33,230 nt of DNA from Flavobacterium sp. (GTDB lineage: Bacteria; Bacteroidota; Bacteroidia; Flavobacteriales; Flavobacteriaceae). The notes under the pieces were generated by a model. The model was not told the DNA's origin, did not search any database, and worked only from the letters and a program-made list of their open reading frames with translations. The translations under genes were made by a program, and so were the position numbers. The stretch spans positions 1 through 33,230 of the forward strand of contig JAUVAS010000024.1 in NCBI GenBank assembly GCA_030591585.1, read 5' to 3'. Of the stretch, positions 25,015 to 33,230 are shown piece after piece. Within the stretch, counting starts at the first letter, position 1. Each line of letters starts with the position of its first letter.

Positions 25015-25050
25015 AAAAAAACCATCTCAATAAATCGGGATGGTTTTTTT
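25015..25050. terminator. Bidirectional terminator between the Omp28-type lipoprotein gene and pruA
   Basis: AAAAAAACCATCTC (25015-25028) pairs with GGGATGGTTTTTTT (25037-25050), 14 pairs with one wobble, around an 8-base loop. It lies between convergent genes. Confidence 0.85.
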
Positions 25051-25068
25051 ATGCACTACAATTTTAAA

Positions 25069-26694
25069 TTACTCCAAAAATGGGTATCTATAATCTGTAG
25101 GTGTTACAAATGTTTCTTTTATCATTCTAGGAGAAACCCAACGATTTAAGTTAAGTTTACTTCCTGCTTTATCATTTGTTCCGCTTCCTCGTGCTCCACC
25201 AAATGGTTGATGACCTACAACAGCTCCTGTTGGTTTGTCGTTGATATAAAAGTTTCCAGCAGCATTCTCTAAAATTTTAACTGCCAGTTCTAATGCATAA
25301 CGATCTTCGCTAAATACAGCTCCAGTTAATGCGTATTCGCTAGTTTCATCTACTAAGTGTAACGTTTCTTCCCATTTGTTTTCATCATAAATATAGATAG
25401 TCATAACAGGTCCAAATAATTCCTCACGCATAGTAGTGTACTTAGGATTAGAAGTAACAATAACCGTTGGGTCAATAAAATAACCTTTCTCTTTATTGTA
25501 GTTTCCTCCAGCTATAATTTCAGCATCACTGTCTTCTTTTGCTTGATCAATATAACGTGCTAACTTATCGAAAGAACGTTCATCGATTACTGCTGTTATA
25601 AAATTACTCATATCTTCTGGTGATCCCATTTTAAAGGAGTTCATATCTTCTAAAAGATAGGTTTTAACATCATCCCAAATATTAGAAGGAATATAACAAC
25701 GACTTGCAGCACTACACTTTTGTCCTTGAAACTCAAATGCTCCTCGAGAAATAGCAGTAGCTACTTGTTTTGCGTTAGAAGTTTTGTGAGCAACAATAAA
25801 ATCTTTTCCACCTGTTTCGCCTACAATACGAGGATAGGTTTTGTAAAGATGAATATTGTCACCAATATTTTTCCAAATATCTCTAAATACTCCAGTAGAT
25901 CCTGTAAAGTGAACTCCAGTAAAGTCAGGACTTTCTAAAAGTGTATCTGTAATCATTGCAGAATTACCCATCACCATCTGGATTACTCCTGGAGGTACTC
26001 CAGCTTCAATAAATACATCAAGTATTACTTTTGCAGAATACACTTGGCTTCTGCTAGGTTTCCAAACAACTACATTGCCCATCAATGCTGCACTTGAAGG
26101 AAGATTTCCGGCAATAGCAGTAAAGTTAAAAGGCGTAATTGCGTAGATAAATCCTTCTAATGGACGGTATTCTAATCTATTCCATGCTCCTGAAGTAGAC
26201 TCAGGTTGTTCAGAATAAATTTCAGTCATAAATTGTACATTAAAACGCAAGAAATCTATCAATTCACAAGCCGCATCAATTTCAGCTTGATGAATCGTTT
26301 TAGATTGTGCTAACATTGTAGCTGCATTTATTTTTGCTCGGTAAGGACCCGCAATTAGTTCGGCAGCACGTAGGAAAATTCCTGCGCGTTGTTCCCAAGG
26401 CATTGCAGACCATTTTTTACGAGCTTCCATAGCAGTTTCTATAGCAAGTTCAATATGCTTTTTTTCTGCTTTATGGTAAGTTCCAATTATATGTTGATGA
26501 TCGTGTGGAGGTGACATATTTAAAGTGTCGCCAGTTTTTATTTCTTTTCCATTAATATAAAGAGGAACTTCTACTGTACTGTTGTACATTTTTTTATAAG
26601 CTTCTAATACCTCTTCACGTTCTGGAGACCCAGGCGCATAACCTTTTATAGGCTCATTTATAGCTAAGGGTACTTCAAAAAATCCTTTTCCCAT
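25069..26694 (-). CDS. pruA: L-glutamate gamma-semialdehyde (1-pyrroline-5-carboxylate) dehydrogenase
   Basis: A 541-residue aldehyde dehydrogenase of the P5C dehydrogenase group, which oxidises glutamate semialdehyde to glutamate with NAD+ in proline breakdown. Family features are NEPIKGYAPGSPEREEV at the N terminus, YAITPFNFTAIAGNLPSSAAL, VVWKPSRSQVYSAKVI, HFTGSTGVF (262-270), the general-base Glu293 in VGETGGKDF and the nucleophile Cys327 in FEFQGQKCSAASRCY. It is a stand-alone single-domain form, without a fused proline dehydrogenase; prodh is not in the window. Confidence 0.95.
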   Translation of the reverse strand: MGKGFFEVPLAINEPIKGYAPGSPEREEVLEAYKKMYNSTVEVPLYINGKEIKTGDTLNMSPPHDHQHIIGTYHKAEKKHIELAIETAMEARKKWSAMPWEQRAGIFLRAAELIAGPYRAKINAATMLAQSKTIHQAEIDAACELIDFLRFNVQFMTEIYSEQPESTSGAWNRLEYRPLEGFIYAITPFNFTAIAGNLPSSAALMGNVVVWKPSRSQVYSAKVILDVFIEAGVPPGVIQMVMGNSAMITDTLLESPDFTGVHFTGSTGVFRDIWKNIGDNIHLYKTYPRIVGETGGKDFIVAHKTSNAKQVATAISRGAFEFQGQKCSAASRCYIPSNIWDDVKTYLLEDMNSFKMGSPEDMSNFITAVIDERSFDKLARYIDQAKEDSDAEIIAGGNYNKEKGYFIDPTVIVTSNPKYTTMREELFGPVMTIYIYDENKWEETLHLVDETSEYALTGAVFSEDRYALELAVKILENAAGNFYINDKPTGAVVGHQPFGGARGSGTNDKAGSKLNLNRWVSPRMIKETFVTPTDYRYPFLE

Positions 26695-26726
26695 AATATG
26701 TATTTTTATTAAAACATTATTTGCTA

Positions 26727-26734
26727 CAAAGGTA
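26727..26734 (-). promoter_or_regulatory. -7 promoter box of pruA
   Basis: TACCTTTG on the minus strand matches TAnnTTTG, 32 bases before the pruA ATG. Confidence 0.5.
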
Positions 26735-26813
26735 CAAATTTCAGTGATGAAAAGGAATAGTGAGAATCGAATCTTTTTTGTAAGTTTCCACTTTATTATG
26801 AGTCATTATAAAT

Positions 26814-27518
26814 ATGTGTACCGTAAGTTTTATTCCAAAATCTAATAGTGATTTCATCTTAACATCTAATAGAGATGAATCGCCTAATAGGAACACGTTG
26901 TCGCCTAAAGTGTATGCTGTAAATGGTGCAGATTTATTGTTTCCTAAAGATGAAGTTGCTGGAGGAACTTGGATTGGAGCAAGCAGTAAAAAAAGATTAA
27001 TTTGTTTGTTAAATGGGGGCTTTGAACCTCATATTCCGAAGAGAAAATACAGGCTAAGTAGAGGAGTGATTGTAACCGATTTATTAACTTCTGAAAACGT
27101 TGTTGAAAAAATAAAAAACTACAATTTTATTGATATTGAGCCCTTTACAATTATAGTAGTTGATTATAAAGAGGAACTGCATTTATATGAATTGATTTGG
27201 GATGGCAAGAATAAACATTTTATTGAAAAACCATTACAAGCTACTATTTGGTCCTCAACATTATTGTATTCTGAAACGATTAAGAACCAACGGGAAGAAT
27301 GGTTCTCTGGGTTCTTAAATTCGACTGAAATAATTACTGAAGAAAGTATTTTAAACTTTCATAAAACAGCTGGTATAGGGAATAAAAATTCTAATCTTGT
27401 AATGGATAGAGGATTTGTACGTACTAAGAGCATTACTAGTTTTAAAAAACAAAAAAATAATTTTGTAATGCGATATGAAGATTTACAAACCCAAAAAGTA
27501 AGTATAAACAGCCTATGA
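26814..27518 (+). CDS. NRDE (TANGO2-like) family protein
   Basis: A 234-residue protein with the defining N terminus MCTVSFIP, the TSNRDE motif at about residues 18-23, and GGTWIGASS with LLNGGF. Cys2 would become the N-terminal residue after Met removal. The family is related to Ntn hydrolases by fold and to eukaryotic TANGO2, but its reaction is not established. The last four bases overlap the next gene (ATGA), so the two are translationally coupled. Confidence 0.88.
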   Translation: MCTVSFIPKSNSDFILTSNRDESPNRNTLSPKVYAVNGADLLFPKDEVAGGTWIGASSKKRLICLLNGGFEPHIPKRKYRLSRGVIVTDLLTSENVVEKIKNYNFIDIEPFTIIVVDYKEELHLYELIWDGKNKHFIEKPLQATIWSSTLLYSETIKNQREEWFSGFLNSTEIITEESILNFHKTAGIGNKNSNLVMDRGFVRTKSITSFKKQKNNFVMRYEDLQTQKVSINSL

Positions 27519-28528
27519 TTCATTCTGGAAAATTAATTGTTTTAGCCTATCCAGATACTTTTGTTAGGATGAGTGATGAGTGGCAATGTAAGTTGTTACC
27601 TCTAGTTGGTTTGGGTACGTTTAAGCAGATTAAAGCGGGACATGCCGCTATTGTTCTTATTGAAAACGAAACTGGAGAAGCTAACTACTACGATTTTGGT
27701 CGCTATGTGACTCCAGATGGTTATGGAAGGGTAAGAAGCGCTAGTACAGATGCAGAATTAGAAATCCCTTTTAAAGCAAAATTAGTAGGAAATGGCCCTT
27801 TAGAAAATCTTACTGAATTTTTAATTTGGTTGGATGCTAATCCACAAAAAACTCATGGAGAAGGTAGGTTATTGGCCTCTGTTTGCGAAGAAGTTAATTT
27901 TGAACAAGCCCGGAGTTATATTTTAAAATTACAAAAAAAAGGAAGTATTCCCTACAGAGCTTTTAAAAACGATGGTAGTAACTGTGCTCGTTTTGTAACC
28001 GAAACAATTTTAGCTTCGATTAAAAATAAAAAGATAATTAAGACACTATATCATAACAAGCGATTTTCACCTAGCCCAGTTGGAAATGTTGAAATAGCTG
28101 CAAGTTCTGGTGTTTTTGAAACGTATAACGGTATATTAAAAGAATATACAAGCACTGCGTTAAAAGAAAATTTAATCAATTATTTTCATAGAGAGAAAAA
28201 AGGAAATGTTGAAGAAAGAATACTTCCTATGTTACCAAACAATATTCATAAACTTTCGGGCTATGGGAGCAATGCTTGGTTTGAAATTGAACATTTAGAG
28301 ACTACAGATAAGTTATATAAAATTAAACGTTATAACGATTTGCACGAAGTAGATTATATTGGGCTTTATGAGGTAAATAATGATTTTAATGTTTTTGAAG
28401 ACTTTCAAATAACCTACGATTCTCATTGCGAATTTTGTCATGTGATTCAGAATAACAAAAAAATAAAACTTCAGAAAATAAAAACGTGTCCTGAGTTTAG
28501 TTTGCTTCAAAAAGCAGCTTCAGCTTAG
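27515..28528 (+). CDS. DUF6695-like protein, possible permuted papain-like hydrolase
   Basis: A 337-residue protein without signal peptide or membrane segment, resembling the Bacteroidota family DUF6695 (recognised from memory, not searched). The N-terminal half has KAGHAAIVLIENETGEANYYDFGRY (given by position 40-64; key His43, Asp60) and later DGSNCARFVTETI with Cys157. A histidine followed about 114 residues later by an NCxxF-type cysteine is the order seen in circularly permuted NlpC/P60-like enzymes such as LRAT and PPPDE. The C-terminal half (about 210-337) shows no recognised motif. It is coupled to the NRDE gene upstream and overlaps the convergent DUF3667-like gene by 4 bases at the stops. 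Confidence 0.75.
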   Translation: MIHSGKLIVLAYPDTFVRMSDEWQCKLLPLVGLGTFKQIKAGHAAIVLIENETGEANYYDFGRYVTPDGYGRVRSASTDAELEIPFKAKLVGNGPLENLTEFLIWLDANPQKTHGEGRLLASVCEEVNFEQARSYILKLQKKGSIPYRAFKNDGSNCARFVTETILASIKNKKIIKTLYHNKRFSPSPVGNVEIAASSGVFETYNGILKEYTSTALKENLINYFHREKKGNVEERILPMLPNNIHKLSGYGSNAWFEIEHLETTDKLYKIKRYNDLHEVDYIGLYEVNNDFNVFEDFQITYDSHCEFCHVIQNNKKIKLQKIKTCPEFSLLQKAASA

Positions 28529-29586
28529 TAAATTGCTGCAGAAATCGAAAAGAATAATAAAGCTGCTATTGTAGACCCAATAAAGAAAGTAATGTTTAAT
28601 AGGACAAATTTAAATAGTGTCATTAAACGGCGTTGTTTGTAAAAATTTCTTAATGCTTTATAAAAATAGAAAGGCCCTATAAAAGTTATTGTAATTCCTG
28701 CGAAAATACCATCATTTAATATTAAATCGGGTATAAAACAAATAAGTAATAGTAGAAAAACAAAACTAAAAATATGGAATATAAAGATTAGATGTTCCAT
28801 ATAGTTATAGTTCTTCGTGGAATAGAAAATCCAAAAGAAGAACGCAAAAAATGGTGCAAAAAAGAATAAGAAAAAGGGGATTTTGGTCATTAAATATTGT
28901 GCAAACCCAAAGGGGTTTTCTAGAGCTCTATCAATTGCATTATTTTTATTGTAGATCCATTTATTTAGGCTAGTTTTTTGATGCTTTAAACTATCTAAAG
29001 CAATCTTTGGGTTTTTTATTTTAGTGTTATTGTAAAATTCTCTGTATATATAAAAACGTTTTATAGTTCTAGTTGACCACTGTATTGTGTCTAAATCTAC
29101 GTCGGATAAATAACGAGTTTCTAAATTATTTTTTTTGAGTATTGAGTCAATTTTCGTTTTTAACGAATCTGTATTTGTAATTGTTGAAGGGTTTCCATCT
29201 ATTTTAGCAGAAAAATTATTATTTGAGGTGTTAAAATTACTTGAGAACCCCTGAAGTATGAAATAGATAATCGAAACACTTAAAAAAAAACGAAACGGAT
29301 TTGCATATTTTAAACGCTGACCGTTAACGTAATTTCTGGTAATAGTACCTGGCTTGAATAAGAGATCTTTAATAGTATAGCGAAGCCTTGAGTCGTAAGT
29401 AAAAATACTACTCACAAACTCTTGAAAAAAATCGTTGAGAGATAGTTGTTTGGTGCTGTTAAGCTGAGAGCAATTAGAGCAATATTTATCTGTTAATTCT
29501 AAAGGATGCCCGCAATTTAAGCATTTAGTGCCTTTAAATTCAGCAGCCTTTCTTCTTAGATTTTTTGATAATTTGTTTTTACCCAT
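28525..29586 (-). CDS. DUF3667-like membrane protein with N-terminal zinc ribbon
   Basis: A 353-residue protein. It starts with a zinc ribbon (Cys22, Cys25, Cys36, Cys39: KCLNCGHPLELTDKYCSNCSQ by position 21-41). An amphipathic stretch typical of DUF3667 follows (LNDFFQEFVSSIF, LLFKPGTITRNYVNGQRLKY, NPFRFFLSVSIIYF). Predicted membrane helices are at about 98-113, 236-254, 264-288, 293-310 and 322-350. The 115-235 stretch is polar and probably outside the membrane. Function is unknown in the family. It is 33 bases downstream of the T9SS Plug gene on the same strand and could share its transcript. Confidence 0.82.
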   Translation of the reverse strand: MGKNKLSKNLRRKAAEFKGTKCLNCGHPLELTDKYCSNCSQLNSTKQLSLNDFFQEFVSSIFTYDSRLRYTIKDLLFKPGTITRNYVNGQRLKYANPFRFFLSVSIIYFILQGFSSNFNTSNNNFSAKIDGNPSTITNTDSLKTKIDSILKKNNLETRYLSDVDLDTIQWSTRTIKRFYIYREFYNNTKIKNPKIALDSLKHQKTSLNKWIYNKNNAIDRALENPFGFAQYLMTKIPFFLFFFAPFFAFFFWIFYSTKNYNYMEHLIFIFHIFSFVFLLLLICFIPDLILNDGIFAGITITFIGPFYFYKALRNFYKQRRLMTLFKFVLLNITFFIGSTIAALLFFSISAAIY

Positions 29587-29619
29587 TAAGTAAAGATACT
29601 GTTCTTTTGGAGTGTTAAA

Positions 29620-30876
29620 CTATTGATTGTTTATGCTCGTAGAGTTACCTTTTCCCATGCCAATGATACGATCGTAACGTCCACCTAATTTTCTATAGTA
29701 TACTAATACGGTGTATTCATTTTCTGTTTGCCAATAATTACCACAAACTGCACCTTGATCAATGGTGCCATCTCTATTGACTAAAACATATTTAAAGTTA
29801 TAAAAACCTTGTTTAAAAAGTCTGTCGTTTCTGTAAGTTCCACTATATTCATCATAAATCATATAGGTACTTTCGTCTATAGACCAATTATTAAAATTGC
29901 CATATAAATGAAGTTCTTTATCTTCAATATCTTCAAAGTATTGAAGATTAAAATGTACCCTAGCATAATCAGCTTCGATATTTATATCTTTAGTGGCGTC
30001 AAGAACTCTAACTTCAAAATTTCCATTTATATCAGGGTTGTAAGTATAAGGTCTATTGTAACGCGCTCCATTTGTATATAAATAATTGTTGTAAATATCG
30101 GTTAGTTCAATAAAACGAATACTAGAAGTTGCTCCTCTTATATCTTTATTGTCAAAAAACAAAAATTCATTGCCACCAAAAAAAGAGGACTCTTTATCAT
30201 ACTTATAAATTAATTGGGAACCTATGGTGTATTGAGGTTTTAAATTAGTGATAGTGTTTTTTAAATTACTATTTTGCATTACAAGGACATTAACTGTTTC
30301 TTTTGGGTTTATTAGACGAATGTCTTTGGAATCTATTATAAATTGAACAACTTGCTGAGTTTCAATGTTCTTAAGATCTCTAGACCTTTTAATGTATGTA
30401 GGAACACCCACTAAGTTTTCGATTATCATAAATTTTCTTGAAAAAACTAACTCACCGTAATCGTCATAAATACTGATTAAGTAATTTCCGCTTTTTGTAA
30501 GCCTCTTTGTGTCACTATTGGGGATAGTAAGTTTATAATGCGAAAAAATTTGTAGTGTATTAAAAGAGTTATCATAATCATAAATCCGAACATCATCAAA
30601 TCCGTTTAAATATTCACCTTTAGAAAAATCACTTAGTGTCCAATCAAAATCATGATGCGTTATTCTGTAATAAAAATCGGCTTCTTCACCATTTAGAGCA
30701 TCAAAAGTTAAAGAAAGTTGATCCCCTAATCTAATAATTGGAAGTTGACTTTGTCTAGTGTTGCCATTGAATTGAATTGAATTTATATATTCAGGTTCAA
30801 TTTTCTCAACAACTTGTGCTGAAATAGTTAAAGAAACTAGAATAAGAAATAGGTTAGTTAAAATGTTCTTGTGCAT
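29620..30876 (-). CDS. Type IX secretion system Plug protein (DUF5103 family)
   Basis: A 418-residue protein with a signal peptide ending TISAQ (residue 21). It is all-beta: the N-terminal region has YINSIQFNGNTRQSQLPIIRLGDQLSLTFD and YYRITHHDFDW (by position), and the C-terminal part (about 305-400) has an early-set-like HLYGNFNNW...YDEYSGTYRNDRLFKQGFYNFKYV pattern. DUF5103 proteins include Plug, which closes the periplasmic side of the SprA translocon when it is not engaged with PorV and cargo. Identification is by motif memory and fits the abundance of T9SS cargo here. Confidence 0.85.
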   Translation of the reverse strand: MHKNILTNLFLILVSLTISAQVVEKIEPEYINSIQFNGNTRQSQLPIIRLGDQLSLTFDALNGEEADFYYRITHHDFDWTLSDFSKGEYLNGFDDVRIYDYDNSFNTLQIFSHYKLTIPNSDTKRLTKSGNYLISIYDDYGELVFSRKFMIIENLVGVPTYIKRSRDLKNIETQQVVQFIIDSKDIRLINPKETVNVLVMQNSNLKNTITNLKPQYTIGSQLIYKYDKESSFFGGNEFLFFDNKDIRGATSSIRFIELTDIYNNYLYTNGARYNRPYTYNPDINGNFEVRVLDATKDINIEADYARVHFNLQYFEDIEDKELHLYGNFNNWSIDESTYMIYDEYSGTYRNDRLFKQGFYNFKYVLVNRDGTIDQGAVCGNYWQTENEYTVLVYYRKLGGRYDRIIGMGKGNSTSINNQ

Positions 30877-30969
30877 GTAATAGTTAGTTTAAAAGGTTAA
30901 AGATAAACAATTATTATGCCTCAATTTTGAATAAATAAAATTCATTAATTATGGTAAAGAAAATTTAGC

Positions 30970-30995
30970 AATTAATATGCTTTGCATCATTAATT
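30970..30995 (+). promoter_or_regulatory. Dyad over the -33 region of the nqr promoter
   Basis: AATTAAT-ATGC (30970-30980) and GCAT-C-ATTAATT (30984-30995) form an 11-bp inverted repeat with one unpaired C and a TTT centre. The centre includes a TTTG (30981-30984) that could be the -33 box, so a bound regulator would cover the promoter. Confidence 0.4.
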
Positions 30996-30999
30996 TTTC

Positions 31000-31027
31000 T
31001 AAATTTGCATGCTCGTAAAAAGCGAGC
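31000..31027 (+). promoter_or_regulatory. -7 box and 5' hairpin of the nqr operon
   Basis: TAAATTTG (31000-31007) matches the -7 consensus. Directly after it GCTCG (31011-31015) and CGAGC (31023-31027) form a 5-bp GC-rich stem that would lie at the very 5' end of the mRNA. The spacing from TTTG at 30981 (15 bases) is shorter than typical. Confidence 0.5.
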
Positions 31028-31057
31028 TTCTAAATAGAACTTTAATACAATTATTTT

Positions 31058-32410
31058 ATGTCTAAAGACATTAAGATTAAGAAAGGTCTAAACATTCGTT
31101 TAAAAGGCGAAGCGAGCAAAACTCTTTCAAAAGCTCCGCGATCCAGGACGTTCGTTATTAGACCCTCAGATTTTCATTTAATCACACCCAAAATGGAAAT
31201 TAAAGAAGGAGTAAAATTACAAGCAGGTGATGTTATTTTTCATTCTAAATCCCAAGAAGAGATAAAGTTTGTTTCTCCAGTAAGCGGAACACTTTCAAAA
31301 ATTGAAAGAGGAGCGAAGCGTGTAATTAAAGAATTGATTATTGAAGCAGACCAGCAAGATGTCTATAAAGATTTTGGAGCTGTGAATGTGGATTCAATGA
31401 ATTCAGAAGAAATTAAAAAACATTTATTAGCAACTGGTTGTTGGCCTTTTATTAAACAAAGACCATACGATGTTATTGCTAATCCAGAGGTAATGCCAAA
31501 AGCAATTTTTGTTTCGGCATATACTACGGCTCCGTTAGCTGCGGATTATGATTTTACTTTATCGGGTAAAGAAAAAGAAATTCAAGCAGCAGTTACGGCA
31601 CTTAGTAAATTAACAAACGGGACAGTTCACGTTGGTGTCGGAGCAAATGGTGCCAGTGTTTTTAATGGATTAAATGATATTTCTATACATGCTGTTTCAG
31701 GAATTCATCCTGCAGGAAATGTAGGTACACAAATAGGTGAGATTGATCCAGTAAATAAAGGAGAAACCGTATGGACAATTACTCCACAAGATTTAGTAAT
31801 CATTGGTGAGTTATTGTTAACGGGAAAGTTTAATGCAGAAAGAGTAATTGCATTAGGCGGTTCTTCAGTAAAAATCCCAAAATATTATACTACAAAAATT
31901 GGTGCTGAGGTTTCAACATTTGTATATGATTCTGGTTTGAATGAAGAAAATGTAAGGGTGATAAGTGGTAATGTACTTTCGGGAGAAAAAATTTCTTTAA
32001 AAGGTCACTTAGGATTTTATCCAAACACAGTGACAGTGATTCCTGAAGGGGATGATTACGAGCTTTTTGGCTGGTTACTCCCAGTTTTTAATAAAGAATC
32101 TATAACAAGAGCACTTACTTTTAGTTGGATGATGCCTAAGAAGGAATATACATTAGATACCAACACCAATGGTGAACATAGAGCATTTGTTTTAACGGGT
32201 AACTATGAAGAAGTATTTCCGTTAGATATCTATCCAATGCAAATTTTAAAAGCTTGTATGGTAGGGGATCTTGATAATATGGAAGCTTTAGGAATGTACG
32301 AAGTAGCACCAGAAGATTTTGCACTTACAGAGTTTGTATGTGTATCAAAACAGCCACATCAAAAGATAATTAGAGAAGGGTTGGATTTAATGTATAAAGA
32401 AATAGGATAA
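31058..32410 (+). CDS. nqrA: Na+-translocating NADH:quinone reductase subunit A
   Basis: A 450-residue NqrA, the cytoplasmic peripheral subunit of the Na+-pumping NADH:quinone oxidoreductase, which is implicated in quinone binding. Family patterns are IKIKKGLNIRLKGEAS at the start, VRPSDFHL-like KPSDF segment, LQAGDVIFHSK, VSPVSGTLSKIERGAKR, GTQIGEIDPVNKGETVW, ALGGSSVKIPKYY, GNVLSGEKISLKGHLGFYPN, and the C-terminal CMVGDLDNMEALGMYEV with an ALTEFVCVSK segment. It is followed after 4 bases by nqrB, so the window ends inside an nqr operon. Confidence 0.96.
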   Translation: MSKDIKIKKGLNIRLKGEASKTLSKAPRSRTFVIRPSDFHLITPKMEIKEGVKLQAGDVIFHSKSQEEIKFVSPVSGTLSKIERGAKRVIKELIIEADQQDVYKDFGAVNVDSMNSEEIKKHLLATGCWPFIKQRPYDVIANPEVMPKAIFVSAYTTAPLAADYDFTLSGKEKEIQAAVTALSKLTNGTVHVGVGANGASVFNGLNDISIHAVSGIHPAGNVGTQIGEIDPVNKGETVWTITPQDLVIIGELLLTGKFNAERVIALGGSSVKIPKYYTTKIGAEVSTFVYDSGLNEENVRVISGNVLSGEKISLKGHLGFYPNTVTVIPEGDDYELFGWLLPVFNKESITRALTFSWMMPKKEYTLDTNTNGEHRAFVLTGNYEEVFPLDIYPMQILKACMVGDLDNMEALGMYEVAPEDFALTEFVCVSKQPHQKIIREGLDLMYKEIG

Positions 32411-32414
32411 CGTT

Positions 32415-33230
32415 ATGGGAATTAAACAAAAACTAGATGCGTTAAAGAAAAAATTTGAAGGCACAAAAATGCAAGCCTCATTTGGTGCATTTCATACCTT
32501 TTTATATACTCCTAACGATACGACAAAATCTGGATCTCACATTAGAGTAGCAGACGATTTAAAACGTACCATGAACATGGTAGTGTTGGCGATGGTGCCA
32601 GTACTTATCTTCGGAATATTTAACACAGGTTACCAACATTTTTTAGCTTTAGGAGAAATTGAAAGAGCCGCCAACGGGTTTTTTAGTGCAACTTTTTGGT
32701 CTTGGGATAATTTTTCGGTTGGAGCAATAGCAGTTCTGCCATTAGTTATTATATCTTATGTTGTAGGACTTGGAGTTGAATTTATATTTGCAACCATTAA
32801 TAACCACGAAGTAGAAGAAGGTTACTTAGTAACTGGGATGTTAGTGCCATTAATTGTACCTATTGATATTCCAATTTGGATGCTAATAGTTGCTATTGTT
32901 TTTGGTGTAGTAATTGGAAAAGAAGTTTTCGGTGGTACTGGAATGAACATTCTAAACCCTGCATTAACTATTAGAGCATTCTTATTCTTTGCATATCCTA
33001 CTTGGATGAGTGGTGATAAAGTTTGGGTTTTAGGAGCAGAAGCGATGAAAGGACAGCCTGATGCAATATCTGGAGAAACTGTATTAGGGGCCTTAGCGCA
33101 AGGAGGTGAAGCACCTAGTGTTATGGATATGTTTTATGGGTTTATGCCCGGCTCCGTTGGAGAAACTTCTGCACTATTAATATTATTAGCAGGAATCTTC
33201 CTTATTTATACAAAAATAGCAAGTTGGAGA
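32415..33230 (+). CDS. nqrB: Na+-translocating NADH:quinone reductase subunit B, N-terminal part
   Basis: The first 272 residues of NqrB, cut by the window edge. NqrB is the membrane subunit that carries covalent FMN and riboflavin and is thought to form part of the Na+ path. Visible are the N-terminal arm with ASFGAFHTFLYTP, several hydrophobic helices (about 51-70, 101-127, 138-170, 252-268), and GKEVFGGTGMNILNPALTIRAF (by position 168-189). ISGETVLGA puts Thr222 at the expected covalent FMN site, in an SGxT context. The ATG at 32415 lies 4 bases after the nqrA stop. Confidence 0.96.
   Translation, partial: MGIKQKLDALKKKFEGTKMQASFGAFHTFLYTPNDTTKSGSHIRVADDLKRTMNMVVLAMVPVLIFGIFNTGYQHFLALGEIERAANGFFSATFWSWDNFSVGAIAVLPLVIISYVVGLGVEFIFATINNHEVEEGYLVTGMLVPLIVPIDIPIWMLIVAIVFGVVIGKEVFGGTGMNILNPALTIRAFLFFAYPTWMSGDKVWVLGAEAMKGQPDAISGETVLGALAQGGEAPSVMDMFYGFMPGSVGETSALLILLAGIFLIYTKIASWR

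Overview
This window is a chromosomal segment from a member of the Bacteroidota, most likely a marine Flavobacteriaceae. The evidence is AT-rich DNA, TAnnTTTG-type -7 promoter boxes, lipoproteins with acidic residues after the lipid cysteine, several proteins ending in a type IX secretion (T9SS) sorting domain, the T9SS genes porT and Plug, a menaquinone methyltransferase, and the start of a Na+-translocating NADH:quinone reductase operon. The genus cannot be fixed from the sequence. I see no phage, transposon, CRISPR, rRNA or tRNA.

Layout. 1-1000: 5' part of pnp and rpsO, both minus, with structured leaders. 1098-4007: a surface lipoprotein of unknown function, accD (without the usual zinc cysteines) and class II fbaA. 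4050-8795: tamL (TTG start), a SpoU-type rRNA methyltransferase, and the ubiE-porT pair. 8926-11780: trkA-trkH potassium uptake. 11856-14957: two minus-strand T9SS cargo proteins, a leucine-rich-repeat protein and a pappalysin-like protein whose catalytic motif is broken. 15204-17505: a desaturase-aminotransferase pair. 17646-18281: rsmG. 18348-18607: an unlisted pseudogene, an Omp28-type thiol protein in which signal peptide plus CxxC has been joined out of frame to the last part of a T9SS sorting domain. 18791-24989: a T9SS-sorted protein, then a minus operon (TlpA-like thioredoxin, DUF6029-like outer-membrane barrel, Omp28/T9SS protein) facing a divergent Omp28-type lipoprotein. 25069-30876: pruA, an NRDE protein overlapping a DUF6695-like protein, a DUF3667-like membrane protein, and the T9SS Plug protein. 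31058-33230: nqrA and the 5' part of nqrB.

How it fits together. Most genes are core flavobacterial housekeeping. The distinctive part is 18.3-25 kb. Three intact proteins and one dead one carry thioredoxin-type CxxC motifs (CVPC, CGPC, CGFC, CVFC). The barrel encoded between two of them has only two cysteines in its mature form, as a CVGGVC motif near its C terminus. I infer an envelope or cell-surface thiol-redox module that uses T9SS and lipoprotein export. The window supplies both T9SS parts (PorT, Plug) and four intact T9SS cargo genes. Regulatory observations include dyads at the nqrA promoter and at 15041-15121, and hairpins close to the predicted 5' ends of rpsO, nqrA and the pappalysin-like gene.
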